Below, piece by piece: positions 14,201 to 28,700 of a stretch of DNA of 64,000 nucleotides. The stretch is from NCBI GenBank assembly GCA_022113835.1, contig JAILWY010000009.1, forward strand, positions 13,244,001 through 13,308,000. The letters are read 5' to 3'. Source of the DNA: Atopsyche davidsoni (lineage: Eukaryota; Arthropoda; Insecta; Trichoptera; Hydrobiosidae). The translations under genes were made by a program, and so were the position numbers. Below the pieces are notes generated by a model. The model saw nothing but the letters and a program-made list of their open reading frames with translations, ran no database searches and was not told the origin of the DNA. The first letter of the stretch is position 1. Each line of letters opens with the position of its first letter.

Positions 14201-17200
14201 AACGCGTCTCTGGGTGGGAGCACTTCACGGAGGCGAGGCTCGCCCGCCGCGCTCCCTTTGCAGACTTAGCACATTATTCGTGAAATTAAAGTTGTTATGA
14301 ACAGTTTATGAACTATCGTAACATGAACGCTTTAATAATTTTATGTACATAAAGCATAATATTATTTATTCTTATACTCACAGTGTCTGCATCATTGTTC
14401 TTATTATCTGGATAGTATGTAGTATACGTAAAAAAATTCCCTTGTTAGTTAGAATGTAAAAAAATATTATACTATGATATTATTATTTATTAACGAAATA
14501 GTAATATGTCGTTTTTAATCTTTTACTCCGTACTCTTTGGTGTGTATAGAAATTTCTGATGTTTAATAAATTTAAAAATTCGTAATATTTAGAATAGCTT
14601 TGAAACGACGTATTGCCGAAAATATCAGGTTTCACGGTCGTATTATTGTGTATAAAGCATCTTTAATGTTCATGGGAGTATTGATATTTAAAAGTAATCT
14701 CACAGTGAAAACGAAACCGTGCCGGGCTGCTGCGCCGGGCTGGCGGCGGTGAGTCACGCGCCCTCGCCTCGGAGGAGCGCGGGGCTTAATTGTAATTATG
14801 CTAATGAAGCCCTGAAATTGTGTCAAAACTATTAATGTAATGATATGGTACGTTTAAAGGTTTGCTTCGAATTTACGGCACGAAGTAACTTAAATTGATT
14901 TTTCATACGGCCGCGGACGGGCTGTGACCCCATTCGGGGCTTGATGCTCCTCCTCTTGGCCTTGTTCATAATAATCCGCATGACCAGTTAATCTGTAGAA
15001 TTCCATATTCCAATACAGGCATGGTAACTAATTGCATTTTTTTATTCTTGCAGTGCGTCTGGAACCAGCGCAGTGGCTATTGACAACAAGATCGAGCAGG
15101 CCATGGTAAGTCTACTGAAATTCAAATACACCTTATTTTTTATTATAGTGAAATTAGTAAAACCCATGCAGCCCAAGCGGTTTTGCGTATTCACAAGTTA
15201 AGATATATTTTCTGGTGCGATTTAATTCTAAAAATAAATAAATCACTCTGTTTGATATACCTATACTGATACATTGAAAAAATCATGGTTCAAAATAACT
15301 AACTATGAAATGATTATTTATCAATTTCCTTACTGTTTCCTTTATTGTTTTCATATCCAAAGTGAATAAAAGAATAATATTCTCGTTTATTAATTAGGCT
15401 TTTAGATTCCTTATTTAGTTAACCCGAACATAAGAGTTACAAAAATTGTTACTAAAAAATAAAAAGAATCGTCGTTGAAGTTTTTAATATGCACCTATTT
15501 CTACCGTTTTCTTATAAATCACTCAATGTAAGTTTGCCATTGCAAACAAAGTCATAGGTCGGCCGAGAGTTCGGTTTGTACAATACGGCACAGTATCGAT
15601 AAGTAAGTCGATGTGTAACTCTTACCATTGAGAAAGTTCCCCGAGGGGTGCCGGCGTCGCGTGTCGCGGCCTCGAGGAGCCCCCGCGCCACGCGGCGCTG
15701 AGGACACTAACGATGCTAATTTTGCGATTAAAATCTCCGCCGAAAGTTCTGCAAAGTTTTCGCGAAGCGCGAACGCCCCGCGCCCGCCCCGGCGCAACTT
15801 TGAACGCGATCCGATACGCTTCGAATAAATCATCAAAGTTTTAAATGAAGCCATAAAATCGTCTTGTAAACCTAATTTTTCCCGAGCCCAATAAACTGTG
15901 TCTTTTTAAATTTTGTTTCGTTTCAATTCACTAGGCTTTTGCACGAATGTCGTGACAAATCTATAACACTTTTTTATTGAAGTATTTGTGTTTCAACTTG
16001 TAATACATTGAAATAAAAATACGCGTGTTTCGCAACACGAAACAAATAAATTAACTAAAAATTAAGTAGTATTTCAGCTTAGAGGTTTTTTTATTATTAC
16101 TCAGTAAATCCTAGGTGACTTCTGAAGTGAGAGCTCAATTCTTTATAATATGCTTAAACTCGCTCTAGGCTTTGCCGACGGACACCTGACGTTTGTCTTT
16201 CTCTTGTTAAACGTACCCCTCGTGGTCTTCCCAGACACGCATTCTTATAAGTCTTTGCATAAGTAGACTGAGAAATTTTTACCGTATTCCTAGAGTGTTT
16301 CTCCACCGCACATTGCACGTGGTTGTGTATTATCAATTTACGCAATCGTGTTTAGTTTGTAAATATATACGAGGTCTCATAAAAACTTTCAAATCCCTGT
16401 TTAATTATTTCCATGTAAAACTTCTAAGAGAAAATGACAACGGCCGCTCTTATATCAGTCTGCAAACATTTGCGTCCGACGCACATTTTTTATTACCCGT
16501 CACAATTATATTTACGATTGTCTTAATATTGCACGAGTATTTTTCAACGGTGATGAAACAACTCAAACCAAATACGACCATCGACGACACTAATACTATT
16601 TTCTGGAATATTCTCGAGTGGTACTGTTTCTCATTCTCTCCGTTCGCCTCGTCCTTGGGTCGGCCGTTTCAATTATAAATTTCTACCAAACGCTTGGCAC
16701 TACACCGCCGTTATTAATAATTCACGAAATCAAATATATTTTTTTTATTCCAGAACTAGCACGCGGTGAATGATATCTGTCATTTGTATTGTGGCATGAC
16801 ATTGATCAGTTTTTGTTACATAATTGTTATAAATGCAATGCGATAATACATTTGAATGCTCTTTTTTATCACTGTGCTGCGCCTCTCGTGTGATTAATGA
16901 TATTTTATAAATAATTTTATACAAAGTGATTCTACGCAATGTACAAACATCTTCCGTGCTCAATGTATACAAAATCCTGTTAGATAATTCACTAGTTTTT
17001 TGTATACAATATATACAGACTTTATTAATTGATTCATGATATCACAATCTAAATCATACGTGGTCACCGCCACTTCAAATATCACGTAGTTAATCATTCC
17101 TTGGACTAATAGGATGAATTGAGTTTTTTTTAATAATTACTTTTGACCTGCTACATATTATTTCATAAAATTTTTATTCTGTTGAATTGTAAATTTCGAT

Positions 17201-19672
17201 TCCAATTAATTAAGATATTTTGACTAACATTTGCTTTTAACACAAATAACTGTGTTATTTTTATTTACCGACTGCAAAGATTCCTTATCTTTTAAATTGT
17301 ATATTTGCTTTGGCTTTCATATCACCAGTGGAATATATGTAAATCGTTACATACTTAACCGTAGAATAATACTATCATTATTAAAAAAATATCATGGAAT
17401 TGAAAATAAGTAGTTGGTGACAATTTTTTTTAAAGGATTTTTGTTTTACTTTGTGATTGAATAATTTAAACACACGAATTAATGACGATCATTTCGAAAT
17501 ATTCTCTATCGATGACAGAATTCAGTAGAATTTGTTGTTTTGCAAATGTTGCTTTTATTTAAAAATAGTATTTGTCTAACTAAGCGAACACATAATATGT
17601 TTTTTTTCTTTATATATTTAAAACTCAAAAATACGTATAATTTTTTTATAATTAATATACCTTGTGTATCAATTAGTCTGAACCAATCTCACACCGTTCC
17701 TTTTGCTCTAGATATTATTGACCGCCTTTGCTCGCCCCCCACCCCTGCATTGCCTCCATCGTTCATACCGCTCCAAAAGCTAAATTCAATTTCGAGCCCG
17801 CCGCCAAATAAATAGCTTCGAATCAAAAGGGCCACCTCGGCACTAGTAATGGCCCGGCGAGATCAAACAATAATCCCACGGGGGAAACTTCCACCGCGGG
17901 GACCGTCAGCCCTCGCGACTGCAGGTGCGGCGCGCGAACACTCCGACTGGTGGATATTGTCGCTATTTGCACTGCTTATCGATTCACTCTATTTTTACGA
18001 AACGACCCGTCTGTGTAATGTCTGCCGAAACGATGTCAGTAACCTGCCAATACGGACTAAGCGGTAAATAATGGTCTTTTTTACCTGTACAAAGAACAGT
18101 TTTTTTCAGTCGTGTTTGCTAAAGTGCTTTGTAGAAACAAAAGCTTTTCAATGTATGATATAATACACACTCGATAATTTCACATCGTTATTGTATTTAA
18201 CATCACAGTTGAAGGCAGTGATACATTTTACAATTTTATTTACTAGCTTTGGAACTTGCCGAGTGTTAATTAAAGAAATTGTATTTTTTTTTAAATTATA
18301 AATATAAATTAATGGTTTTATTAGATATATATTACTATAAGGTTGGTTTCTTGTATGTTTGTATGTCCCAGGAACTGCATCGTGGCTCGTCCCAAGGTAG
18401 AGAAATGTTGAACACCAAAGCTGTCCCGCTGAGTTGTTCTGAGTGGAAATTCATGCATTCATTGTCTAAAAAACTTTTAAAAAATGCCTTAAATATGTAT
18501 ACTTTTATCAATAGTCTCATCTTCTGTAATTCCGGCAGGATAAGTTATACACTATGTAGAATATCTGCGCAATAATGGCCTATAATTATTATTCAACAGT
18601 AATTAATTTAATAGTATTTTATCAATTTAATAGACGTACCGATGCGAGTATATTAATACCACTGACTCATTCTGAATTTCCTAGATTTTTCTTAATAAAT
18701 AATTTGCACTGGCGCATCCAATTTAAGTACAAATCTATAAAGCGACACAAGCGCGAACCGTCGGCTCGGGGCGGAAGTCGAGCCGACAGCGCTGCGAGTC
18801 TGTAGAATGCGCCGACGAGCCGCCCAAAATGTCTATTGATTGTAAAAATACAATCATTAATAAACACGTTCAAATTAAAAAAATATATTTTCAGCTTCTT
18901 TTTACTACACCTCAATCAAATTTTCAATAAGCATGTTTACATTAACTAAATCGTCACGAATCTTTGAATATATATTTAAATTTTACATTTCTGTCGAATT
19001 TACTTCAATGTATTTAAAAGGTGTCGGAACTAGATGAAATGATATTAGAATATTTTTAAAATTTTACATGCATCCTCGATATGAACATATGTGCTGCAAA
19101 CACAACACATTGTCAATATACTCGTAGGTCTGATTCTCGCGAGACCGAGGGCGGACAGTCCACAGCGCGCCACTGGTAAATACGGCCCACGGACGCAGAC
19201 AAATCATCGCTACTCGCGCCGAGCGCCGCTGTGGCCGGTGTGATTTGATCGCTGATCCTGGCCGTCTCCAGCCTCTTTAATTTTTCAGCCGGGGAGGCTC
19301 GGGCGGGGGGTGGGGGTGGGGGAGAGGAGGGGGGGGCGCCGCACTGGCGCAGTGCGATCGATAGGCCGGCCTTCGTCGCCAGCCGGGAGCGCACGGGACT
19401 CCCCGATACTATCCCGGCCCCGCCACCCTCGCCTCCCCTCCCCTCCCCCCGGCACCCTCGCCCCCCCCCCCGGAGCCCCGACTGGCTGGGGATCGATAAT
19501 TAATTAACCCTTTCCGATCAAGACTTTTTCTCAGCGGTCTCAACTACTGACCCGTACCTGAGATTCGGTCAGTGTCCCGGCGCATACGATAGGAAAGATT
19601 TGCAATATGTGCCATTTGAAAAGAAGTCGTCGATCCCTCGAATTTTAAAACATCGCCCTTGACCCTTCTTAC

Positions 19673-19760
<88 letters not shown>

Positions 19761-22700
19761 GCACAATATTCCATATTGTCGTTGCATGGAATTGCACTCG
19801 ACGTACATCGATGACTCGAATATATGAAACATCGGAGACCAAAAGCAAATCTGTAGGTAGAAACAATAATTAACCTGTCCCCTTCATGAAGTCTCTTGAT
19901 ACGAGAACGCAAGCGCATAAATTGTTAGATCAGAAAAAAAAGGTTTTCATTGTAGCCAGAATGTATTCGTATTTATGCGTAAACTATTTATTCATGCTCG
20001 CTGACGTCTATCGGTCGTATTGGTAATATTGTATCATTGGAAGTTTCATTATTTTCTGGGTGGAAATAAGATGAAAGCAGATTATCATCCATAACTTCGC
20101 TGATACTTTGGTCCGTGTATTCATTTACAGAAAATGGTATATGACAATCGGTATACCGTGTTCAGAATTTTGAAGTAATCACTCGCTTTGTCGTGCGTTT
20201 CTGTAAACTCAATGTGTGCTTTTTGAATACAACAGTAATAACCGGTTTTATAATTTTAACACGCGTATTGCTTTTCTCACAGTTATAAAAGTATAAATAC
20301 GCATGACACCGCAGCATTTTTATCGCTTCCTCTAATAAATTATCGTCGTACAAAACATTTACGCGAGTCCGACTTCGGCATCAGTGTTATCTAAGCATTC
20401 GGCACTCTTTGCGGCGCCCATCCGAATCCGATGGAACCTCGTAAATCATAACAGACGAAATTCACAAAAAAAAAACCCCGCACAATCCTTAATCACCGCG
20501 CGACTATAAATCTCGTTTTTAATTTCCGCTAATGATGTATTCGGCACACCGCGGCTTTCTCCGATCCATCTTCAGCTTAGTTCGGCTGAACATCCGCCGG
20601 GTCTCTTGAAAGGCCGAAAATGAACTCGGCCGGCCGGGTCGCCCGCCCGCCCGGCTTGCCCGCCCGGCCCGCCCGCCCGGCCCGCCCGCCCGGCTTGCCC
20701 GCCCGGCCCGCCCGCCCGGCTTGCCCGCCCGGCCCGCCCGCCCGGCCCGCCCGCCCGGCTTGCCCGCCCGGCCCGCCCGCCCGGCTTGCCCGCCCGGCCC
20801 GCCCGCCCGGCCCGCCCGCCCGGCTTGCCCGCCCGGCCCGCCCGCCCGGCTTGCCCGCCCGGCCCGCCCGCCCGGCCCGCCCGCCCGGCTTGCCCGCCCG
20901 GCCCGCCCGCCCGGCCCGCCCGCCCGCTTGCCCGCCCGCCTGCCCGCCCGCCTGCCCGCCCGCTGCAGCGCTCGCCCCGCCCGCTCGCCGCGGATATTCG
21001 GCAATACTTTGGTTTTCCTTTCCCTGGCCTAGATAGCCTCCGCCACAGCCGCTTTAGATCGATTCTATAATGCCGTATGCCTAGCGCCCGGCGCGAGCTT
21101 CAAACTTTGTTCACGATCGTGCCTGAAGTTTGCTTGTAAAAAAATATGTGCCGAATTTTGCAATGTGATTCTAAACGAACGCAGCTCCTCGACCGGCGGC
21201 CCGCGGCCGTAAAATTTGCGACTCGCGAGTTCTCGGAAGAATATTCAATTCGTTCAAAAAATATCTAGGATAATTTTCACGGAATGATAATCTCGTTTCT
21301 CAGTCCTCGCTGTGTACCACACATTAAAAAATCTCACTCAATATAAGAAAGTCAAAGATGAGTTAGTTTGGATCATTTCCCATTTGTTGTTTCCAAACTT
21401 TTTTTTATAATAGTACACTTCTTTGAAGATGATTTTACAACCTCATTGACCCGTTAGTTAAAGTGTATTATTGCCGTTAAAAAAAATTAACAGTTAATTG
21501 AAACCATTAGTAAATATATATTCTGTTATTATGATCGAGTCCATGTGTATTTCACAGTCTTGATATCGAAGACTCATTTCAATACGACGGCATTAATGTC
21601 GAAGGACAAACTTGTTTGTGTATTATCGACTTAAACAATAATCTCACGTTTATGAATTATTTGCAAAGCACTTGACATCGCACAAGAAACCAGATTCTCC
21701 ACGTTGTATAATACAATAACTTATCATGTATGAAGATCGTGTAAGGAGTGATGCAACACGGAGAGCGCCATTAATTTCACACGGCCGTTTTTGCATTCGA
21801 CCGTTTCGCAAGTATCTCACCGTAACATAAATACCGAGCGGCTGTCTTGCGGCCCGGCGGTGCAGAATCTCGGTGCTGCGGTGCTCAGCAACCTTGCTCG
21901 GCGCTCACGTGGCGAGACACGCTCGCAGATCACTCCGGCTCTGAGAAAAGCTAACGCTCGCAGCTCGTAGCTCGCTATCCACCGACTGTGGAGTGGTGCT
22001 TGTGTGAGATGGTTAATTTTTTAATGGCGTTCTTGAAAACGACAACAGGCAACCTTCCATTCGGGAAAAGCGAACGCCGGATTGAAGTTTATTGTCAATT
22101 CTTATAGTAAACCTCCTGTGATGTAGGAACTTGAACCGGGCTGAAGTGGACGTTTTAATGCAATACTAAAATTTAAATTATCGTTCGTCAGTGCTGAATT
22201 ATGTTTTACTATCTGTAATTATAATTTATTATTTGCGGTGAAAGGTTTTGCTTTAGTGTTTTTTTATTCAAACGCAAAATCACCACATAAAAATAATTAG
22301 ATAATGTAGTATAAACATCCGTTCACAAATTTACTATCGTCTCATTGTTAATAATAACATTGAAATGTCTTTTGTTTATTTACGTTATATTCCAATAAAT
22401 TTGCAGTGCTTTTGCGTTGTTTTTTTTATTAGAAAATTTTGTATGATAACCTTTAAAAAAATATCAAAATGAATGTTTGTTATTATTGTACTAAATTTGT
22501 TGCATATCTCAAAAGGCTGATTGTGACGCGTTTCTCGTAACTCTTTAGAGTTTTAAAGTACTAACAAAACATACTGTTTTATTTTAAATACCATTAAATT
22601 ATATTTTACACAGAATATTTTTAAATAAAAACCTATTGAAGTAATTAACCTGTAGAGTTGTGTGTACCCATATCATGTTGCCGGTTTACATGTTGCCATT

Positions 22701-25700
22701 TAGGATGACAATGCTTGCTGATCGAGTGGATCTCTGAGATTAAAGTTGCCAATGAATTGTTTCAAACGATGGCTCGAGTGGGCACAATGACTGAAAACAG
22801 TGTCGCTCTACGCGTATTGACCCAGAACGTGATTCAAAGTTGTTTGCATGTTGACATTTCTGCATTCGAGGCTTTACAAAGCTGCTTACTCATGGATGCA
22901 TTGTGGCATCGGACACCTCCGTGCCCGCGACGCGACTCTCCCCTTGTTTGTGCTTTGTTTGTCGTAGCTTCTGCAATATAGCGCCCAGAACGATTGTTCT
23001 TCTTAAAATGTTTACTTTTTCGTCACCTTTGCGTATTATGTTGATGTATCTTTTTTCAAACATCGTGCAGTATTGTATTCACCGTTTGATTGATAAAAAT
23101 ACATTGATTAAAAAATATAATTTTATTTATTTATTCATTCATAGCGTAAAATATAAAAATCATTCGAATCATTTCTCTTATTAATTCTGGGACTTTTAAT
23201 GTTAAAATGTTTCCTGGCAGGTTTCCGGACACTCGGGTAAAGTCTCTGCTTAGGTTTACGGTAAAGTAGCGATACTCATCTCAAACTAAATCCGCGTAAT
23301 ATAAGATGTCGAAAAATAAGAAGGTTCCTGTCTCTCGGTGGACTGATTTCGAGCGTGCTAGACCGCCAACACGAGGCTGCGTCGCCGCCGGTGGTCCGCG
23401 AGCCACGAAACTAGTTTGAAGAGCCGCGGGCTTGAATTGTATATCTATAAACACTATTTATTAATATATTTATTTTTAATTAATGTGACCAAAATTACTA
23501 CTATTTATTCAATCAAAAACACTATTTGCCATCTTTGCAGAACTATCTCCGGGTACTGAGTACAACCATGAAAAAGTATTTTTAATTTTTTAAATATGTA
23601 CTCTAATTTTATAGATTTCGGTTTGCTGTGAAGGTCAATTAATAAATCGGGATTTCCTTGTCTCGTTTTTTTTATATTATTACATTTCAATTCCCTTCAT
23701 CGCGGAGCACAAACGCTCAACTCCAAGGCTTTAATCATCACTTACCTTTATTCTCGAATGCCAATAAGCCATTGGTGAACTTTATGATCCTAATTAACGA
23801 ATTTGCGTCACAAAAACTACTTATTTTTTAAACTTGACACAATAAGGCAAATTAAAATTGATTCACTCCAATGAGAGATAATTGGTACGTGTTTACACAT
23901 GATTGACAATAATAACTCACTTATTGCATACCAATCTGTTTTTCAATGCGGAATCAACATATAAATAATTATGTACTATTTACGAGACAGACTTTTAGTA
24001 TTATCTGCGCTAACAGGATTCCTTGAATAGATTCTTTGATGTTATTTTTTTTGTATTATTTTAATTCTTATCGTTTGTTTGCGCGCCGTGGAAACTAGAG
24101 CAATTATTATTTCCTTTGGAAATTTTTTTAAACCGTCGCGAAGTTTTCTTTATACGCGTGCAGTATTTTTTTACGTGATAAATCTTTTTATAACGCGAGA
24201 CCGCGAAACTCCCACACTTTTGTATCTTTCAACATACCACACTTCTTATTCATCCATTGTTCGAATTTATTCAGATAATATTATTCAGACCCGTTATATG
24301 CACTGCACCTTGTTAATGACGAACACAGTCGTATAATATATCGGACTTCCACTAGCTAACCTGCATTATCTTCCGCGTGCGCCCCTCGACAGTATCGTCA
24401 TCCAGGTTATCTTAATACGGTTGTGCAGCTTGCAAAATGAGGAGTTATTGAGCTCTCACGTTGCTAGTCTGAACATCCAAAAGCGGCTTGTGTTGTAGAA
24501 TGGATTATAGAGCCTACTGCAATTGTACTGTAAATACGCAGCCATACCTCTCAGTAAGTAAGTTGAATCGCATTGTGTAAACTCGCACTGCACCGCGCCG
24601 GTGCCGACTCGCTTCGCACCTGCACAAGTACCGCGCGCTTATTCACACCTACTCGAGGAAGCCTTATCTAGGAACTTGCTTTAAGGCTCTCACTATTTGT
24701 ACGCCCTTGTTTTCACTATACCCTATTGATTACTCGCCTAATCCGGTCTCGCGCCGTCACGCGCGGGAAATGCCCACTAAAGACGCTGTTATCATTTGAA
24801 GTAATTTCCTCGTACAAGACGCGGGCCGCTGGCGTGCCTGGGCGCCATCGCTCGCGGGGGTTGCTCAATCAACCGGAAAAGTACATTAAAGAAAGGGTGG
24901 GAAAATCACGCTACTTGTCTCATTAAAGGCTGCTTTTTTATTTTATATGAAAGTTAAAGTTACACGCAAAACTTTAGCGTGAAATGTTAATTTAAGCAAA
25001 TCCAAGTATAGTATGGTTTAATGATGTCATGTTCTGCTTTTTATTTTATGGTTTTCCAGAATTTAGGCTTTAAAGAGCTGTAAAATAAATCAAAAGCTGG
25101 CTGAGTCCATCAAGCCTCACTTGGCTTTGTTTCAGTATACGGTTAGGCAGCTCAGAGCGACCTTTAAATGACATTATTTTTTTTAAATTAAAATAAAATG
25201 AAACAATTTTTTTTAGATTGAATTGAATTTTTTTTTTTAGTAACGAATATATATAGTCTTATTTAAATCCAAAAACCCAGTGTTAGCTGTTGATGTGCGG
25301 CATACTCGTACATTTAAGTTAAAAATATAAATTGTAAGTTCTGATACAGTTTTACTTTAATTTACAAGAAATATTAAAAGTAAAATGTCTTGATCCTTTG
25401 CGATTTGTTATTTTTAACGCAATGTATAGCAAATATGTTTAATTTTTGCAACGGTGAGATATTTAGGAAATCACTATCATTGACGTGGAAGCACACTTGT
25501 GTTGTATCCCGCTGCGTGGGCTTCGCTTGAATCAACTCCGCAGCTAGCGAGAGCATCGTCCTTGGGTGTATCTATAAAAAAATAGTTATTATGTGAAGTC
25601 GCGACGCAGTGCAGGCGTCGCCAGTCCGGGTCCATAATTCTTCCCGACGATTAGCGATTTCGTGATTTGCCAAAATAAAAAAAATATGTGTTTACTTTCT

Positions 25701-28700
25701 AAGAATAACCCGCGGTGTGCTAGAGGAAATCCCGATGCTCGAATAGTGTCATGGCCTTTCCGTCGGTCGATTCTCTGAAAAGGCCTCATCTGGATGTTCA
25801 TCCCAAATAACTTGGCTGTGCTTTCTTGGTGTGGTACGAATTGTGACTTACAGAATCCCAGTTGAGGATCACACGGTTGGCAGTAGTGGTGTTATCACTC
25901 CACCACGGCAAACCTACTATCGTAGCGAGGAAAAGAAAAACCCTCGGAAAAATTATAATGTTGAATGTATTATAAGAACACCAATTACCGCCTTTCTGTT
26001 GAATGCGTCTATATCGTGGGTGTGACGTCACTAAGCCATATTTACCGACCTTTGACAGGGAAAATCTGAAAAATCAGGTTGGTGTTTTAAACTCGAGTTA
26101 TCTCCTTCAATGGTTTTATCTTGTGTATTTTACTCGAATTTTTGTGAAGACTTATACAGCTTAAAGGAGATATTTAAATTGTATTTATCAGACAAAATTC
26201 GACTAAAAAAAATCACAAGATTTATGGCCGCATTATTTCTTTGTAAGGTTTTTTCTAGTAGTATAATTTTAATACACTGTAGTTTAGAAGCCTCACAACG
26301 CAACACCACCATGTAAAAACAAATAGATAAGAGCGATGATATCAATATGCAAGCTTTGTTCTCTGCACTTTTTTATTTTTTTAAACATTTTAAGTCGCTT
26401 TCCGTGCTTAAACTTAATTTTCACGCAACACGTGAAAAAATACGCCAACTGTTTAAATATTACGAGGCACGCAAATCCGTCGTGACCGCTCCCTACGATA
26501 GCGAATATTTAGTAAATTCCTGTTGTTTTTTTATTCATTCAGGCTTTGTCTAGTATGGCGATAGTAAAAATAATTTCCAAATCATAAAAAATACTAAACG
26601 TTTTATATTTAAAGATAAATTAGAAGCGTTGGCATGGTCTTGCGGCACCATGAAATATTTTATAATTTGTATACGTGTAATTTTTGTTCATATCTCTGCG
26701 GTCGTGATTAACGTGTCCGTCAACGTTTACCATGATTTACATTTCGAAACCGGTGAACGTACACCTAACCAAGGAATATCTCACTTTCCAATAATATGAC
26801 ATCACCTTGCCTACGTCACACATTATAATCTTTTTTAAATTTATCCGTCGATGCGGCTGGACTTAGCCGCAATCGTGATTCTACAAATCATTTTAGTTAG
26901 ATAAGGCTGAAGAAATTGAAACCGAATTGGCGGTGAGGTAATGGCGCGTCTCCCGCGCAAGTGATTTCACCTGGACTGAAAGCTCGCCACCGTGAAGCGG
27001 CTCCGATGATTCGGCAGGGGTCTGATGCCGTTTAATCGATCACGTGGAGTGAGGCCACGCATCGATACGTTGGATCTAATTGCACCGATTATGCTTAATA
27101 AATTGGAAGCTATTGTCATTCGCCCAACAGTCGGTTGCGAGTGATCTCATCATATTTATTTTGGAAATAATTATAGATTTGTGACCACTAATGTCCAATT
27201 ATTGTCTCTTAACGGCTCCATGTCATTGAATACAAATAAATTGTATGCATTTAATATAATTTGTAGATTCGACCTTTAATTAAGTTCAGTGCTAGTTACA
27301 TAATCAATTTTACAAAAAACTTAATCAATGTGCAATTTTTTGGTAATCATATTTTGAATCTGCTTCGGATTCAATGGTCGGTTATATGCACAAATATTTA
27401 CTTGCTCAATTGGCCAACTTTTTGTTTTAAAAACAAATATTAAATATAGTAAAGATTTCGTTAAATGACGAATGTGTTCAAATTTTTGTTTTAATTAAAA
27501 AAATGATTTTGCAATTGTTGTCAAACAATTTAAAATCGTTAAAAATGATCTTAATTGGTTCTTAACTTGGCTCTCGGTCCTTTTATGTTTTCATTCGTGT
27601 TTTTCTGCACATCTAGTTATAACGCAAAAAATGTTCCATTAAGAGCCATTCTAGCGTTGACTTCTAGAAGTCGTTGCATCTTCGTGTGAAGGACAAACTT
27701 CACGTTTAAGTTCATAATCGTTGTTAATATTAGTAATAATAATTGTTCGATTGTGAACTATCACTATTCCGCTATCAGGTGAAAACGCACCTCTATGCAG
27801 CCGGAGACTGCCTGACGTCAAGTTCATCTAATCAGTAAACAAATAAACAGCATAGATCATCCGAGTTTTGTTTGCAGTATTAATGCCTTTTTATTTATAG
27901 CTATTTACAAACAACGCAAACGTTATCGACGTGTCATTTCAAACTATGAACTAACTGATAACCGGATTCGTTGTTCTGATGAGATCACGTTACCCACATA
28001 TCGCGAAAGCTGCAAGCCCTGACTCCATCGGCGGGTGTTTTTCCACCACGCGAGTGCCACGCGGGCAGACTCCGCGGCAGACAAAACGAAGGCGCTTCGT
28101 CAACAATCAATATAATTATCGATAATAACCGATCGCCACACTGCCTCCTCGCAAGCCTTTTTATACTAGAAAAACTATAAGCTAATGGCAGTGGCTGCAA
28201 AACTCAACGGAAATAGTATACCAGCAATCTCTTTCGTCGACCCTATGATCAAATTACGATGCATTTGGCTTTCTTTCAATAATGTCACGTTTCACAGCGT
28301 AAATAGAAGATTTCGTTGATTGCCGGTATTGTACATCATTTTCCAATAGCTGCGTTGTCAAATAAAAAAAATAATAACATGACTTGCACTGCTCATTGTG
28401 CGTTAAAATATTTTTTTCGGGTCTCGATGATGTGGTAGAATCGTTCAAAAAGTAACCACAGCAAACGGCCGATGCTCAATCGTGGGCATCGTTCGAAAAT
28501 AAAGCTAAAGTTTCTAAACGAAACTACCTCACTTAAAATAACTCAGCCAAGACGTTACAATGAATACGTTCATTGCCCCCGTCTAATTATTACCGTCACT
28601 TTGCATACGCGCCCGTTTTGGGAGGCCTTTACTCTTGCACTGACTTTGATTTAATTAGTGAGACAATATGTCCCTCCGGCTTGCGATTTACACAACGAAA

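Larger units (their letters stand above)
9305..15053 (+). other. bun: Intron of the TSC22 gene
   Basis: This is a non-coding stretch with alternating AT-rich and CpG-rich islands at about 10860-11050, 12900-13130, 13350-13660 and 14720-14790. It holds a 10-bp minisatellite (13481-13540), a small open frame at 11823-12002, and a homeodomain-type TAAT cluster next to a GC block at 14720-14830. No exon with convincing splice sites and a family match was found. Confidence 0.5.

Noticed and set aside
16295..16678. 127-residue frame in the TSC22 intron
   Set aside because: It has no recognised motif and no splice context, and its composition follows the AT-rich intron.
19504..19513. TTAACCCTTT as a piggyBac-type end
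   Set aside because: The inverted partner AAAGGGTTAA was not found nearby.
19544..19918. Open frames with poly Tyr-Ile runs
   Set aside because: They are translations of the TA/CA microsatellite, with no start context or motif.
20519..21070. Long Gly/Arg/Pro/Ala-rich frames on both strands
   Set aside because: They are read from the stop-free 13-base minisatellite; overlapping open frames on both strands are a composition artefact.
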